NCBI GenBank assembly: GCA_020073615.1
Contig: JAIQEX010000056.1
Coordinates: 1-40,907 of the forward strand
Direction of reading: 5' to 3'
DNA from: Terriglobia bacterium
GTDB taxonomy: Bacteria > Acidobacteriota > Terriglobia > Bryobacterales > Bryobacteraceae
Length of the DNA: 40,907 bases
Made by a program: the position numbers and the translations under genes
Notes under the pieces: generated by a model
What the model saw: only the letters and a program-made list of their open reading frames with translations
Database searches by the model: none
What the model was told of the DNA's origin: nothing
Shown: positions 23,941 to 33,300 of the stretch, one piece after another
Layout of the letters: each line of letters opens with the position of its first letter
Numbering within the stretch: position 1 is the stretch's first letter

Positions 23941-25983
23941 ATGAACGTTCGGGTTCTCGCACCGTTATTGCTTGCCGCCGTGGCCTGGGGACAGCCGAAG
24001 CCGCGCTACCTCGACAAGGAGACCTTTTTCCAGATGGAGACGCTCACGGCGCCCGATATTTCGCCCGACGGCGCGCAGATCGTCTTCACGCGCGGTTGGA
24101 CGGACACGATGAAGGACCAGGCGCAGGCGAACCTGTGGCTGGTGGGCTCCGATGGCGACCGGCCGCGCGAGCTCACGCAGGGCGCGTGGCGCGACTCCGA
24201 GCCGGCCTGGTCGCCCGACGGCAAGCGCATCGCGTTTCTCTCCACGCGTTCCGGCACGCCGCAGATCCACGTCATGTGGGCCGATACGCACGAGGCCAGC
24301 CAGCTCACGCACCTCGATTACACGCCCTCGGGCCTGCGCTGGTCGCCCGACGGCAAATGGATCGCGTTCAACATGACCATGCCCGATGAAACGCCCATAT
24401 TGCCGATCAAGCTGCCCAAGACGCCCAAGGGCGCGCAGCTCGCCAAGCCGGCGGTGATGGTGGACCGGCTGGTGTGGGGACGCGATGGCGTAGGGCCGGT
24501 GGCCAAGGGCTACGCGCACGTCTTCGTCATCGATTCGTCGCTCGGCGGCACGCCGCGCCAGATCACCCAGGGCAACTACAACCACAGCGCCGCGGAGTGG
24601 TCGGCCGACGGCGGCACCGTGTACGTCTCCGGCATCCGCAAGCCCGACGCCGAATACCTGAAGGGCGATTCGGAGATCTACGCCATCGACGTGAAGACGC
24701 TCGCCGTGAAGCAACTCACCGACCGCAAGGGCCCCGACACCAATCCGCGGCCATCGCCCGATGGCAAGTGGATCGCCTACACCGGGTATGACGAGCAGCA
24801 GCTCACCAATACCATTTCGAGCCTGTACGTGATGGATTCGGCCGGCGCGCAAAAGCGTCTATGGGCGGGCAAGCTGCCGAGCTCGCCGAACGACCTGCGC
24901 TGGGCCGCGGACAACTCCGGGGTCTACTACCTCATGCAGGAAAACGGCGTCGAGAACCTGTACTTCGCGTCGCTCAAGATGGACTACGGCGACAAGCCGC
25001 GCCCCATCACCAGCGGCACGCAGGTGCTCAGCGGGGTCTCCCTCGCGCGCAACGGCCGCGCCGCCGCGGTGCGAACGAGCTTCGCTGAGCCAGGTTCGCT
25101 GGTCGCCTTCTCCATCGACCGGCCCGGCGAGATGAAGAAGCTGGTGGACGTCAATGAAGACGTGCTGGCGGGCGTCAAGCTGGGCGAGAGCGAGGAACTG
25201 CGCTTCACCGCGCCCGACGGCCTCAAGGTGCAGGGCTGGCTGATGAAACCGGCCGAGTTCGACGCATCCAAGAAGTACCCGCTCGTGCTCTACATCCATG
25301 GCGGGCCGTGGTCCATGTACACCGTCGGCTTCAACTGGGACTTCCAGAACTTCGCCGCCAGCGGCTACGCGGTGCTGTGGCTGAACCCGCGCGGCTCCAC
25401 GGGATACGGGCAAGAGTTTGTGAACGGCATCCAGCACTCGTACCCAGGCAAAGATTACGACGACCTGATGGCGGGCGTGGACGCCGCGCTGGCCAAGGGG
25501 TGGATCGACAAGGACAACCTGTTCGTGTGCGGCGGCTCGGGCGGCGGTGTGCTGACGGCGTGGATTGTGGGCCACACCAACCGCTTCCGCGCGGCGGTCT
25601 CCATGCGCCCGGTAATCGACTGGGGCTCGTTCGTGGGCAACACCGACGGCCAGAACTGGTACGACCAGTTCACCAAGTATCCCTGGGAAGACCCGGTGCA
25701 ATACGCCGAGCGCTCGCCCTTGCACTACGTGGCCCACGTGACGACGCCGACCATGGTGATGACCGGGGAGAGCGATCTGCGCACGCCCATCACGCAAAGC
25801 GAGCAATTCTACCGCGCCCTGAAGATCCTCAAGAAGGAGACGCTGCTGGTGCGCATGCCGGAGGAGTTCCACGGTTGGCGGCGCCCGTCGCACCGCGTGA
25901 TGCAGCAGCTCTACCTGCTGGCCTGGTTCGAAAAATGGCGGACCAAGGAGAGCAAGGCTGCAGCGGCGGCTGGCGATAATTAG
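23941..25983 (+). CDS. secreted S9-family serine peptidase (prolyl oligopeptidase type)
   Basis: This 680-aa protein has a signal peptide (about 1-17). Residues about 30-410 form a beta-propeller of TolB/WD40-like blades with repeated SPDG(K/A) motifs (for example WSPDGKRIAF, WSPDGKWIAF, PSPDGKWIAY). The C-terminal alpha/beta-hydrolase domain carries the nucleophile in GGSGGG (Ser533), the acid in GESDLRTP (Asp612) and the His in EEFHGW (His644). Length and order fit acylaminoacyl- or dipeptidyl-peptidases of family S9. The ATG follows a good GGGAGGGAGGGG stretch. It stands alone. A periplasmic or external role in peptide breakdown is likely; specificity cannot be read. Confidence 0.94.
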   Translation: MNVRVLAPLLLAAVAWGQPKPRYLDKETFFQMETLTAPDISPDGAQIVFTRGWTDTMKDQAQANLWLVGSDGDRPRELTQGAWRDSEPAWSPDGKRIAFLSTRSGTPQIHVMWADTHEASQLTHLDYTPSGLRWSPDGKWIAFNMTMPDETPILPIKLPKTPKGAQLAKPAVMVDRLVWGRDGVGPVAKGYAHVFVIDSSLGGTPRQITQGNYNHSAAEWSADGGTVYVSGIRKPDAEYLKGDSEIYAIDVKTLAVKQLTDRKGPDTNPRPSPDGKWIAYTGYDEQQLTNTISSLYVMDSAGAQKRLWAGKLPSSPNDLRWAADNSGVYYLMQENGVENLYFASLKMDYGDKPRPITSGTQVLSGVSLARNGRAAAVRTSFAEPGSLVAFSIDRPGEMKKLVDVNEDVLAGVKLGESEELRFTAPDGLKVQGWLMKPAEFDASKKYPLVLYIHGGPWSMYTVGFNWDFQNFAASGYAVLWLNPRGSTGYGQEFVNGIQHSYPGKDYDDLMAGVDAALAKGWIDKDNLFVCGGSGGGVLTAWIVGHTNRFRAAVSMRPVIDWGSFVGNTDGQNWYDQFTKYPWEDPVQYAERSPLHYVAHVTTPTMVMTGESDLRTPITQSEQFYRALKILKKETLLVRMPEEFHGWRRPSHRVMQQLYLLAWFEKWRTKESKAAAAAGDN

Positions 25984-26087
25984 CCTGGGTAGGCTTACCT
26001 GCGAGGAACAGCAGTCCGACTTCCCCGCAAGGAGGTTTTGATTGCGCTTCCACGTCAACCGTTGGAGTGCGGAGGTGTGTGCGGATC

Positions 26088-26567
26088 ATGAGCGAAATCG
26101 AAAGCAAGTCTGGATCAGAACAGGTTTACGTCGCGGCCCTTATTTGCGAAAGAGTGATTGAGAGCAAAGACGGAATCTATTCCGCCATCAACATTTTTGA
26201 CAAGTTCGAGATCGATGTTCCAGAGGGAATGGAGGTGCCCGAATCGTTCCCTGCGCCCACCGTATACTGCATGTCGATCTTCAGGTCCCCAGTCCCATTG
26301 GGATTTACGGTTGTTTGGCGAATTGTGCGCCCAGACGGTGTAGTCCGGGAAAGCCCGCCGGAACGGATTGACATTTTGCCGGGGAAAACCGGCCATACCT
26401 CAGTGTTTGAGATCAGCCTGAAGAACGCCGCCCTGACGGGAACCTATCTGGTAGAGGTGCTGGTTGATGGTCGGCGAGCCGCTTTCACGCCGCTAAGTAT
26501 CGCCCACGTGCCATCTCCCTCGTCATTGCTTGCCGAGGATGCACCCGATTCTGCTCCGGACCAATAG
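26088..26567 (+). CDS. uncharacterised protein, DUF6941-like
   Basis: This 159-aa protein starts with VYVAALICERV followed by GIYSAINIFDKFEIDVPEG, a pattern I associate with the DUF6941 type of small beta-rich proteins of unknown function (ALLCE-V...G...L.G.F). The later part (FEISLKNAALTGTYLVEVLVDGR) fits a beta-sandwich. There is no signal peptide or membrane segment. I chose ATG 26088 because GGAGGT (26071-26076) lies 11 nt upstream; the frame is open from GTG 26067. Its 3' end overlaps the end of the opposite-strand gene 26485-26883 by 83 bp. Function unknown. Confidence 0.78.
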   Translation: MSEIESKSGSEQVYVAALICERVIESKDGIYSAINIFDKFEIDVPEGMEVPESFPAPTVYCMSIFRSPVPLGFTVVWRIVRPDGVVRESPPERIDILPGKTGHTSVFEISLKNAALTGTYLVEVLVDGRRAAFTPLSIAHVPSPSSLLAEDAPDSAPDQ

Positions 26568-26883
26568 GTTTCGAGGTATGGGGAACCTGTGAGGTCGAGA
26601 TTCGAAATTGCGGCCAAAACGCCTTTGGCTCGCGCTTCGCCCGGACATGCACAAAAGGGCGGATGGCGCATTCCAGGTCAGCGCGCAACGCGGCTTCGTC
26701 TAAGTCGTCCTCGTGCAAGTTCAGGATGGATCGGAGCCGGTACGCAATGCCCTGGGATTCGGGATCGCCTGTCTCAAGGATATTCCACGAGTATTCGGCG
26801 GACCAGTCCTCAAGTTCTTCCAGCGAAGCCTTATCCGCTAAGAAGTCCGAAATCCGCTCTACGGCTTCCAGTGAGTTAGCCAT
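26485..26883 (-). CDS. uncharacterised acidic protein, 132 aa
   Basis: The frame from ATG 26883 encodes an acidic, largely helical N-terminal half (LEAVERISDFLADKASLEELEDW, residues 4-27; RLRSILNLHEDDLDEAALRADLE further on) that looks like real protein. The C-terminal 40 residues are less ordered and lie antisense to the end of the DUF6941-like gene. The start ATG overlaps the ATG of the divergent gene at 26882 in the palindrome CCATGG. A TTG at 26904 with GAGG upstream is an alternative start. Helical acidic proteins of this size are common as antitoxin or immunity-type proteins, but no family is recognised, so this stays open. Confidence 0.6.
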   Translation of the reverse strand: MANSLEAVERISDFLADKASLEELEDWSAEYSWNILETGDPESQGIAYRLRSILNLHEDDLDEAALRADLECAIRPFVHVRAKREPKAFWPQFRISTSQVPHTSKPIGPEQNRVHPRQAMTREMARGRYLAA

Positions 26884-27286
26884 GGGCAAGGGCAGAATCT
26901 CCAACCCGCCTCACCCTAGATTACCAGAGGAGGAGATGCAGCGGCGATTCAATGAAGGGCGGTACTGGCAGCGGATGATGGAGGGGGAATTCACCGAAGT
27001 CATTATCGATTGGCACCCAGACACTATGTATCCCGAGGTGATTGCCCGCCACCCGGGAGCACAGAGCGTTACCGCGCATTACAGGGATCGCTCGGATAGG
27101 ACAATTGCTGAGGTTCACTATTTTCGGATGCCGGATGGGTCTGTGATTCCTGGCAAGCGGCCCGATCCAAAACTGCTTTTTGAAGACGGCGTTTTGTACC
27201 CTCGGGAGAAGAAGAAGGACCGCCAAAAACGTCTCGCGGCCGAAGCTGCCTCACGAACGAAAGGCGGTGAAATCGAATCGGAGTGA
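26882..27286 (+). CDS. uncharacterised protein, 134 aa
   Basis: The frame from ATG 26882 encodes a protein with many aromatic and charged residues (RRFNEGRYWQRMMEGEFTEV, then DWHPDT and VTAHYRD) and a Lys/Arg-rich end (REKKKDRQKR). It reads like a small soluble protein, without signal or membrane segment, and no family is recognised. A second ATG at 26936 has AGGAGG 2 nt upstream, which is close but possible. It overlaps the opposite-strand gene 26485-26883 only at the start codons, so the two form a head-to-head pair with no promoter space between them; each promoter must lie inside the other gene. Confidence 0.68.
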   Translation: MGKGRISNPPHPRLPEEEMQRRFNEGRYWQRMMEGEFTEVIIDWHPDTMYPEVIARHPGAQSVTAHYRDRSDRTIAEVHYFRMPDGSVIPGKRPDPKLLFEDGVLYPREKKKDRQKRLAAEAASRTKGGEIESE

Positions 27287-27337
27287 AGGCACGAGATACC
27301 AACCGGAGCCGTGTCAACTCGTCTTGCGGGGATAATT

Positions 27338-27552
27338 TCAAGAGGTTTGTGACGCGGCGCGGCGGACGTCCTCCAGCGCGATTTCCATGTCGCGGGCGGT
27401 GGTGCGGTAGTTGAGCACGCAGCCGCGCAGGGCGAAATGGCCGTGGACGCGCGCGTTCGAAAGGTAGGTGCTGCCGCCGCGCTGCAGCGCCACCGGGATG
27501 CGTTCGTTGAGGGACAGCAGCGTCTCCTTCCTGAGGATCTTGAGCGCTAGCG
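27338..27552 (-). pseudogene. truncated PLP-dependent decarboxylase, C-terminal remnant
   Basis: On the minus strand about 70 codons read as the C-terminal end of group II pyridoxal-phosphate decarboxylases. The segments LNERIPVALQRGG, STYLSNARVHGHFALRGC, VLNYRTTARDMEIALEDV match the family ending, and a TGA follows. The catalytic Lys and the whole large domain are absent. The match stops near 27552, where the sequence changes to the other-strand gene. The upstream start MTSRATGTLAL is not family sequence. The gene was cut by an insertion or deletion with its break near 27545-27560. Confidence 0.75.
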
Positions 27553-28133
27553 TTCCCGTCGCCCTGCTTGTCATAATCGGCGGTTATGCCGGATGCCAAT
27601 ATGCAGGACAGAACATTACGCCGCCAACGGTCGCAGTAGGCGAGTATGTGAGATCGGACGGCACGCACGTCTCAGCGTACAACAGAAGACCTCCAGGCTC
27701 AGTCCAGCACGATCGGCCTTACGAGCAAATTCAGTTCTCGGCTTTCATCGCCATCCTCGGCGCTATGTTTTGGGCAGGTCGCTCGTTTTATCGGTTTGTC
27801 GGCGCCCCGCCACTTTCACTTCTTCCACAGTTGGATCCAACCCTGCTGCCCCCGCAGCCCATCGACATTGCCGTACCGGTCAAAACGGCTGCGGCGAGAA
27901 AGAGGTGGTCCTGCGAGGACTGCCGCGCCGGACTCCGCCCTGGTGCGACCTATTTCTACTACGAGAGCGGGCGGCCATACACGCGTCGCCACCGTTACTG
28001 CGGTTCATGCGCCGCCGAACGAAGTCGTCGCGCGAAAGAAATGACTTCACTCAGAAGGGATGCTGTAGCGAAGGCGCGTCGGAAGCAATGTCTGGCGTTG
28101 TACGGCCTACCGCCGGAATCGCTTCGCACTTAG
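27498..28133 (+). CDS. membrane-anchored uncharacterised protein with a Cys-pair zinc-ribbon-like end
   Basis: The 3' part of this frame looks like a real protein. A hydrophobic segment (SVPVALLVIIGGYAG) is followed by an EYVRSDGTHVSAYNRRPPGS motif, which resembles the GYxRxDGTxVxPHxR motif of many small secreted proteins. A second hydrophobic segment (FIAILGAMFWAGRSFYRFVG) comes next, then a possible zinc ribbon with CEDC and CGSC pairs (WSCEDCRAG, HRYCGSCAAERSRR) and a basic end. The first 15-20 codons from ATG 27498 are antisense to the decarboxylase remnant and may not be original. TTG 27540, preceded by GAGG, is a likely alternative start. No family is assigned. Confidence 0.6.
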   Translation: MRSLRDSSVSFLRILSASVPVALLVIIGGYAGCQYAGQNITPPTVAVGEYVRSDGTHVSAYNRRPPGSVQHDRPYEQIQFSAFIAILGAMFWAGRSFYRFVGAPPLSLLPQLDPTLLPPQPIDIAVPVKTAAARKRWSCEDCRAGLRPGATYFYYESGRPYTRRHRYCGSCAAERSRRAKEMTSLRRDAVAKARRKQCLALYGLPPESLRT

Positions 28134-28146
28134 ACCGTTGCAGCAG

Positions 28147-28162
28147 GCGCCGGGGAAGGCGC
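28147..28162 (+). terminator. weak hairpin after the zinc-ribbon-like gene
   Basis: GCGCC (28147-28151) and GGCGC (28158-28162) enclose a 6-nt loop, 14 bp after the stop of the preceding gene, and TTTT follows a few bases later. The stem is short, so this is a weak candidate. Confidence 0.25.
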
Positions 28163-28322
28163 TTGACTGATTTTGGACCGGTCGGAAACTGCGTTGGATG
28201 AGGGCCCGGATCGGATCAGGCTGGCTATCGACGTACGGTGCCCCACGCTGGCGGCCGCTGGTCTGGTCATCATCACGATCGGTGCGGCCGTGGTCACTTT
28301 GGCGACGGGCGGCGCCGCGCTG

Positions 28323-30302
28323 ATGCCGCTTTGTGCCATCATCGAGTACGTGCGCGACCGCATCTTCGATTCGGGCGACCCCTCCCTCTACGATGTCCGC
28401 TCCAAAGCTCCCGGCCCCCAAGGCGCGCTGCCCATCACCGCCGCCATGCTCCGCGAACGGCCCTCGGGCGACCTCTTCGGGTGGAGCCAGGATGCCGGTA
28501 TGGGGTGGAATCCCTCGTCGCTCGGCGGCAAGGAATTCCTGATCCTCAGCACCCACGGCGGGTTGCGCGCGCCCGGTGGCACGCCCATCGCCCTGGGCTA
28601 TCACACCGGCCACTGGGAAGTCGCGTTGCTGGTGGAGGCTGCGGCGCGGGAGTTTCAGTCGCTCGGCGCCATCCCCTTCGCAGCATACTGCACCGACCCG
28701 TGCGACGGCCGCACGCAGGGCACCGCCGGCATGTTCGATTCCCTGCCCTACCGCAACGACGCGGCGGCGGTTTTCGGGCGACTCATCCGCTCGCTGCCCA
28801 CGCGCCGCGGCGTCCTCGGCATCGCCACCTGCGACAAGGGCCTGCCCGCCATGATGATGGCGCTGGCCGCGGCGCACAGCCTGCCCGGCGTACTGGTTCC
28901 CGGCGGGGTCACGCTGCTGGCCGATGAGGGCGAGGACGCGGGCAAGGTGCAATCGGCGGGCGCCCGCTTCGCCCATGGGCAGATCACCCTCGAGCAGGCC
29001 GCGCAGGATCTCTGCCGCGCCTGCGCCACTCCCGGCGGCGGCTGCCAGTTTCTCGGCACCGCGGCCACCTCCCAGGTGGTGGGCGAGGCGCTCGGCATGG
29101 CGCTGCCGCACGCCGCGCTCTCGCCTTCCGGACACCCCATCTGGAGCGACATGGCGCGCCGTTCGGCGCGCGCCGCCCTGGCGCTCGAAGCGCGCGGCCT
29201 CGCCATGAAGGACATCCTCAGCGGCGCCGCCGTGCGCAACGCCATGGTGGTGCAGGCCGCGTTCGGCGGTTCCACCAACCTGATTCTGCATCTGCCGGCC
29301 ATCGCCTTTTCCGCCGGCTTGCAGCGTCCCTCCATGGAGGACTGGCAGCGCGTCCACCGCCAGACACCGCGGCTCGTCGACGCGCTGCCCAACGGGCCGA
29401 AGATGCATCCCACGGTGCAGGTCTTCCTGGCGGGCGGCGTGCCGGAGGCCATGCTGCACCTACGGCGCGCCGGACTGCTCGAAACCGGGGCGCTCACCGT
29501 GAGCGGCGAAACGCTGGGCGCGAACCTCGACTGGTGGGAGCAGTCGGAGCGCCGCGCGACGCTGCGGCGCGTGCTGCGCGAGCGCGACGGCGTCGACCCG
29601 GACGATGTGATCATGGACCCCGATGCCGCCCGGCGCCGCGGCCTCACTTCCACCGTCACCTTCCCCACGGGCAACCTCGCCCCCGGCGGATCGGTCATCA
29701 AAAGCACGGCGCTCGACCCGAGCGTAGTGGATGCCGCGGGCGTGTTTCGCATGGAGGGTCCGGCGCGCATCTTCCTCACCGAGAAAGCGGCCATCGAAGC
29801 CATCAAGAGCAACCGCATCGGCGCCGGCGACGTGCTGGTGCTTATGGGCCGCGGGCCCATGGGCTCGGGCATGGAGGAGATCTTCGAAATCACCGGCGCG
29901 TTGCGCTACCTGCCGTTTGGCAAGCACGTCGCGGTAATCACCGATGCGCGCTTCAGCGGCGTCTCGACCGGCGCCTGCATCGGCCATGTGACGCCCGAAG
30001 CGCTGGCCGGCGGCCCCATCGGCAAGCTCCAGGAAGGCGACCGGATTGCGATCGCGATCGACCGCATAAGCCTGGAAGGCTCGGTCAACGTGGTAGGCTC
30101 GGGCGGCGTCCGGTTCGGAAGGGAGGAGGGAGCGCGCGTGCTCGCGGCCCGCGCGCCGCGCAGCGACCTCGCGCCCGACCCCGCCCTGCCCGACGCCACG
30201 CGCCTCTGGGCCGCCCTGCAACAGGCCAGCGGCGGCACCTGGGGCGGCTGTGTCTACGACCCGGATGCCATCATCGTGGGACTGAGTGGGGGCACGCGAT
30301 AG
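28323..30302 (+). CDS. IlvD/Edd-family dehydratase, YjhG/YagF (D-xylonate dehydratase) type
   Basis: From ATG 28323 the product is 659 aa, the length of the YjhG/YagF branch (about 655 aa). It shares that branch's segments throughout: [104 protein letters not shown]. The three conserved Cys that bind the iron-sulfur cluster (in DPCDG, TCDKG, GGCQF) are present. The likely reaction is dehydration of a sugar acid such as D-xylonate to a 2-keto-3-deoxy acid. The frame is open to 28173, but the added 50 residues are not family-like; GTG 28350 is another start. No other sugar-acid gene is adjacent. Confidence 0.9.
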   Translation: MPLCAIIEYVRDRIFDSGDPSLYDVRSKAPGPQGALPITAAMLRERPSGDLFGWSQDAGMGWNPSSLGGKEFLILSTHGGLRAPGGTPIALGYHTGHWEVALLVEAAAREFQSLGAIPFAAYCTDPCDGRTQGTAGMFDSLPYRNDAAAVFGRLIRSLPTRRGVLGIATCDKGLPAMMMALAAAHSLPGVLVPGGVTLLADEGEDAGKVQSAGARFAHGQITLEQAAQDLCRACATPGGGCQFLGTAATSQVVGEALGMALPHAALSPSGHPIWSDMARRSARAALALEARGLAMKDILSGAAVRNAMVVQAAFGGSTNLILHLPAIAFSAGLQRPSMEDWQRVHRQTPRLVDALPNGPKMHPTVQVFLAGGVPEAMLHLRRAGLLETGALTVSGETLGANLDWWEQSERRATLRRVLRERDGVDPDDVIMDPDAARRRGLTSTVTFPTGNLAPGGSVIKSTALDPSVVDAAGVFRMEGPARIFLTEKAAIEAIKSNRIGAGDVLVLMGRGPMGSGMEEIFEITGALRYLPFGKHVAVITDARFSGVSTGACIGHVTPEALAGGPIGKLQEGDRIAIAIDRISLEGSVNVVGSGGVRFGREEGARVLAARAPRSDLAPDPALPDATRLWAALQQASGGTWGGCVYDPDAIIVGLSGGTR

Positions 30303-30314
30303 CATGCCCCCACT
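30285..30314. terminator. hairpin between convergent dehydratase and TonB receptor genes
   Basis: AGTGGGGGCA (30285-30294) pairs perfectly with TGCCCCCACT (30305-30314) around a 10-nt loop that contains the stop codon of the dehydratase. The receptor gene ends at 30320 on the other strand. A 10-bp GC-rich stem between two convergent ends would serve both directions. There is no clear T-tract. Confidence 0.6.
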
Positions 30315-30319
30315 GGCAA

Positions 30320-33300
30320 TCAGTACGACAGCTTGAGGCCGAACTGCACCACGCGGGCGTCGCGCGCGGCGGTAACCGTGCCGTACGTGGAGGAGCCCAG
30401 CGTGGCGCCGATGCTCGACCAGTTGGTGTGGTTGAACGCGTTGAAGGTTTCGGCGCGGAACTGCACCTGGCCGCGTTCCTTGAAGGTGAAGTTCTTGAAC
30501 AGCGACCAGTCCCACTTCTGATAGCCCGGCCCGCGAATGGTGTTGCGGTCGGAGTTGCCCGGACGCACCACGCCCGCCGGCACCTCGGCCAGGCATTGCG
30601 TGTTGAACCACTGGGTGAACAGGTGCGGGGCGCCGGCGTTGGGATTGCAGATGGTGTCGGCGCGCGGCGTGGCGCCGCTGCCGGCTCCGAGAATCCCCAG
30701 CCCGCCGGGATCGGTGCCGAGCGAACTGTCGGAGGCGTTGAATGGCAGCCCGCTGGCCACCGAAAGGATGCCCGAAATCTGCCACTCGGCCGCCACGGCC
30801 TTCAGCAGGCCCTTGCTGGATTTCAGGAAGGGCAGCTCGTAGCTCCAGAAGGAGCTGAAGACGTGCGTGCGGTCGAAGGGCGAGAAGCCGCGGTCGCCCG
30901 CGCGGTTGTAGAAATTCTGCGGCGTGGCGGCGTTGGTGCCGGCATCGGTGATTTCCTTGGCAAAGGTGTAGTTGGCGCCCAGGAATCCGTTGTTGGCGAA
31001 CTGCTTCTTGAAGGTCGCCTGGAGCGAGTTGTAGTTGGAGTTGAACCACGTCTCGTACACGTTGATGGCGCGGTAGCCCACGAACGGGCGGAAGCCGTTC
31101 ACCTTGGGATCGGTGGTAGTGGTCAGCGGCACGTTGGCGGTGGTGATGCCGAGCGCCACGGCCAGCCCCGGCGGCAGTTGGTTGATGTCCGGCTCACCCA
31201 CCAGGTGGGTGCCCTTGGAGCCGAAGTAGCCCACGTCCAGGAACGATTTGGAGGGCAGCTCGCGCTGAATGTCGAAGCTCCACTGCTGCATGTAGGGCGT
31301 CTGGTAGTGGGTGGCAATGGCGGTGAGCGACGGCGGCGAGGTGGGCGGCGGCACGGTGCCGCTGGTGATGCTGGCGAAGGTCGTGTTGGTGTATGTCACC
31401 GATTGCACCGACGGAGGATTGGCGGTGATGGGATCCTCCCAGCGTCCCGGCGGCGGCGTATCGTAGGCAATGCCATACCCGGCGCGGATGGACGTCTTCT
31501 GGTCGCCGAACGGATCCCAGGCGATGCCCAGGCGCGGCGCGAAGTTGTGATAGTTTTCGTTCGAGATCTTGCTGCCGAAGGGCGAGTTCTTGCCGGCGAC
31601 GATGAAGCCGTTCAGCGGGTCCCCTGTGCCCGGCACCAGGTTGCCGGCGGCGGTGATCTGCGGCGCCTTGGCCGGGTTGTAGGCCGACGGGTCGAAGGTG
31701 TTCAGGAAGCCGTTGCCGTCCGTGGGCTGGCGGAACAACCCATAGCGCACGCCCAGGTTCAGCGTCAGGTTGCGGCGCACGCGGAAATCGTCCTGCACGT
31801 ACATCTCGGCCTGGTTCTGGTGGATGTCCGGGGTGATGTCGCGCGCCACCTGGCTGAAGTTCGACACGTTGCCCAGCAGGAAATTGGCCCAGCCCTGCGT
31901 GGTGGCATCGCCGCCCACCGCGCGCGGCGTGGTGGCGAAGGTGAACGTGCCGGTGTTGTTGCCGGCCGCATTTTCGCGCTTCTCGTACTTGTTGATGGAC
32001 ACGCCGGCCTTCAGCGTGTGCCGTCCCATGATCTTGGTGATGTTGTCGAACCAGTTGTGGTTGCGGTTGTAATCGCGATAGGGGCCGAAGCCGGTGACCG
32101 CCGAGATTCCGCCAAAGCTGAGGCTGGGAACGCGGCCGAGGGTGTTGGTGAACGGCAGTTTCAAGTTGATATCGGGCGAGTTCACCGAGGCACCGAGACC
32201 GATCGGGTCGCTCAACACGGCCCCATAAGAGTAAGCGTATCCGACCTCGTTGACCAGGCTCGCGGAAATGCTGTTAGTGAGGTGGAAGCTGAGGCCGCGG
32301 CCGGGCGAGTTGGTTGAGGTGGTGGAAACATTGGGCAGGGACGCACCGGTGAACAGGCCGCGCGGCTCGATGGTGGGAATGGCGTCCTGGATGTAGCGGG
32401 CCGAGAGCACCCACTTCTGCGAGAAGCTATGGTCCACTTTGATGTTCTCCTGGCGCGCGTCGAACACGTTGCGCAATGCGAGGTTGAGCACGTGGGCGGA
32501 GGTGGCATCGGGAACCTGCGAAAAAATATCCTTGATGTACGCCTGCGCCACCGGGTCGATGTTAGGAATCTGCGTCGCTTCCTGCGTGCAGGTGGAGCCG
32601 GTGAACGCCACGCACACCGGTTTGGCGAAGATGCCCTGTTTTTCGCCGGCGGTGGGCCCGACGCCCTGCACCGGCGTGTAGGTGATCACGCGGCGCACCT
32701 CTTCGGAGAAGAAGAAGAAGGTCTTGTCCTTGCCGTTATAGACCTTGGGGATGTAAACCGGGCCGCCGAGGGTGCCGCCGAAATCGTTGTAGCGCAGGGG
32801 TGGAACCTTGGCCGTGCCATCGGGGTTCTTGAACGTGGGGCTCAGGTTGGTGAAGAAGTTGTTGGCCGCCAGCTTGTCGTTGCGGAAGAACTCGTAGAGG
32901 TTGAAATGCGGCGCGTTGGTGCCGCTCTTGGTGATCACGTTGATGTTGCCGCCGGCGTTGCGCCCGTACTCGGCGCTGTACTCGCCGCGGATCACGCGGA
33001 ACTCGGCGATCGAGTCCACGCTCGGATAATTGAGCAGCGTGAGGTTGGCGCCGCGGTCCACGTTATCGGCGCCATCGATGGTCCAGTTGTTCTGGTCGGT
33101 GCGCCCGCCGTTGATGGCGAAGGTCACGGCGTTGGACTGGCCCGAGAGCGGGTTCGACACGCCGACGTAGATCTGGTCGCCGGTGGCGGTGTTGGTGACG
33201 CCGGGCTGGAGCGCCACCAGTTGCTCGTAGTTGCGCGCGTTGAGCGACAACTCGCGGATCTGGTTGCCTTCCATGAGGCTCATGGGCGCGGGCGCCTGCA

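Noticed and set aside
28173-28322. 50-codon N-terminal extension of the dehydratase
   Set aside because: It does not look like the YjhG/YagF family N-terminus, and the start at 28323 gives the usual length.
29534-32317. Plus-strand open frame of 927 codons
   Set aside because: It spans the dehydratase and the antisense of the TonB receptor and matches neither family; a shadow frame.
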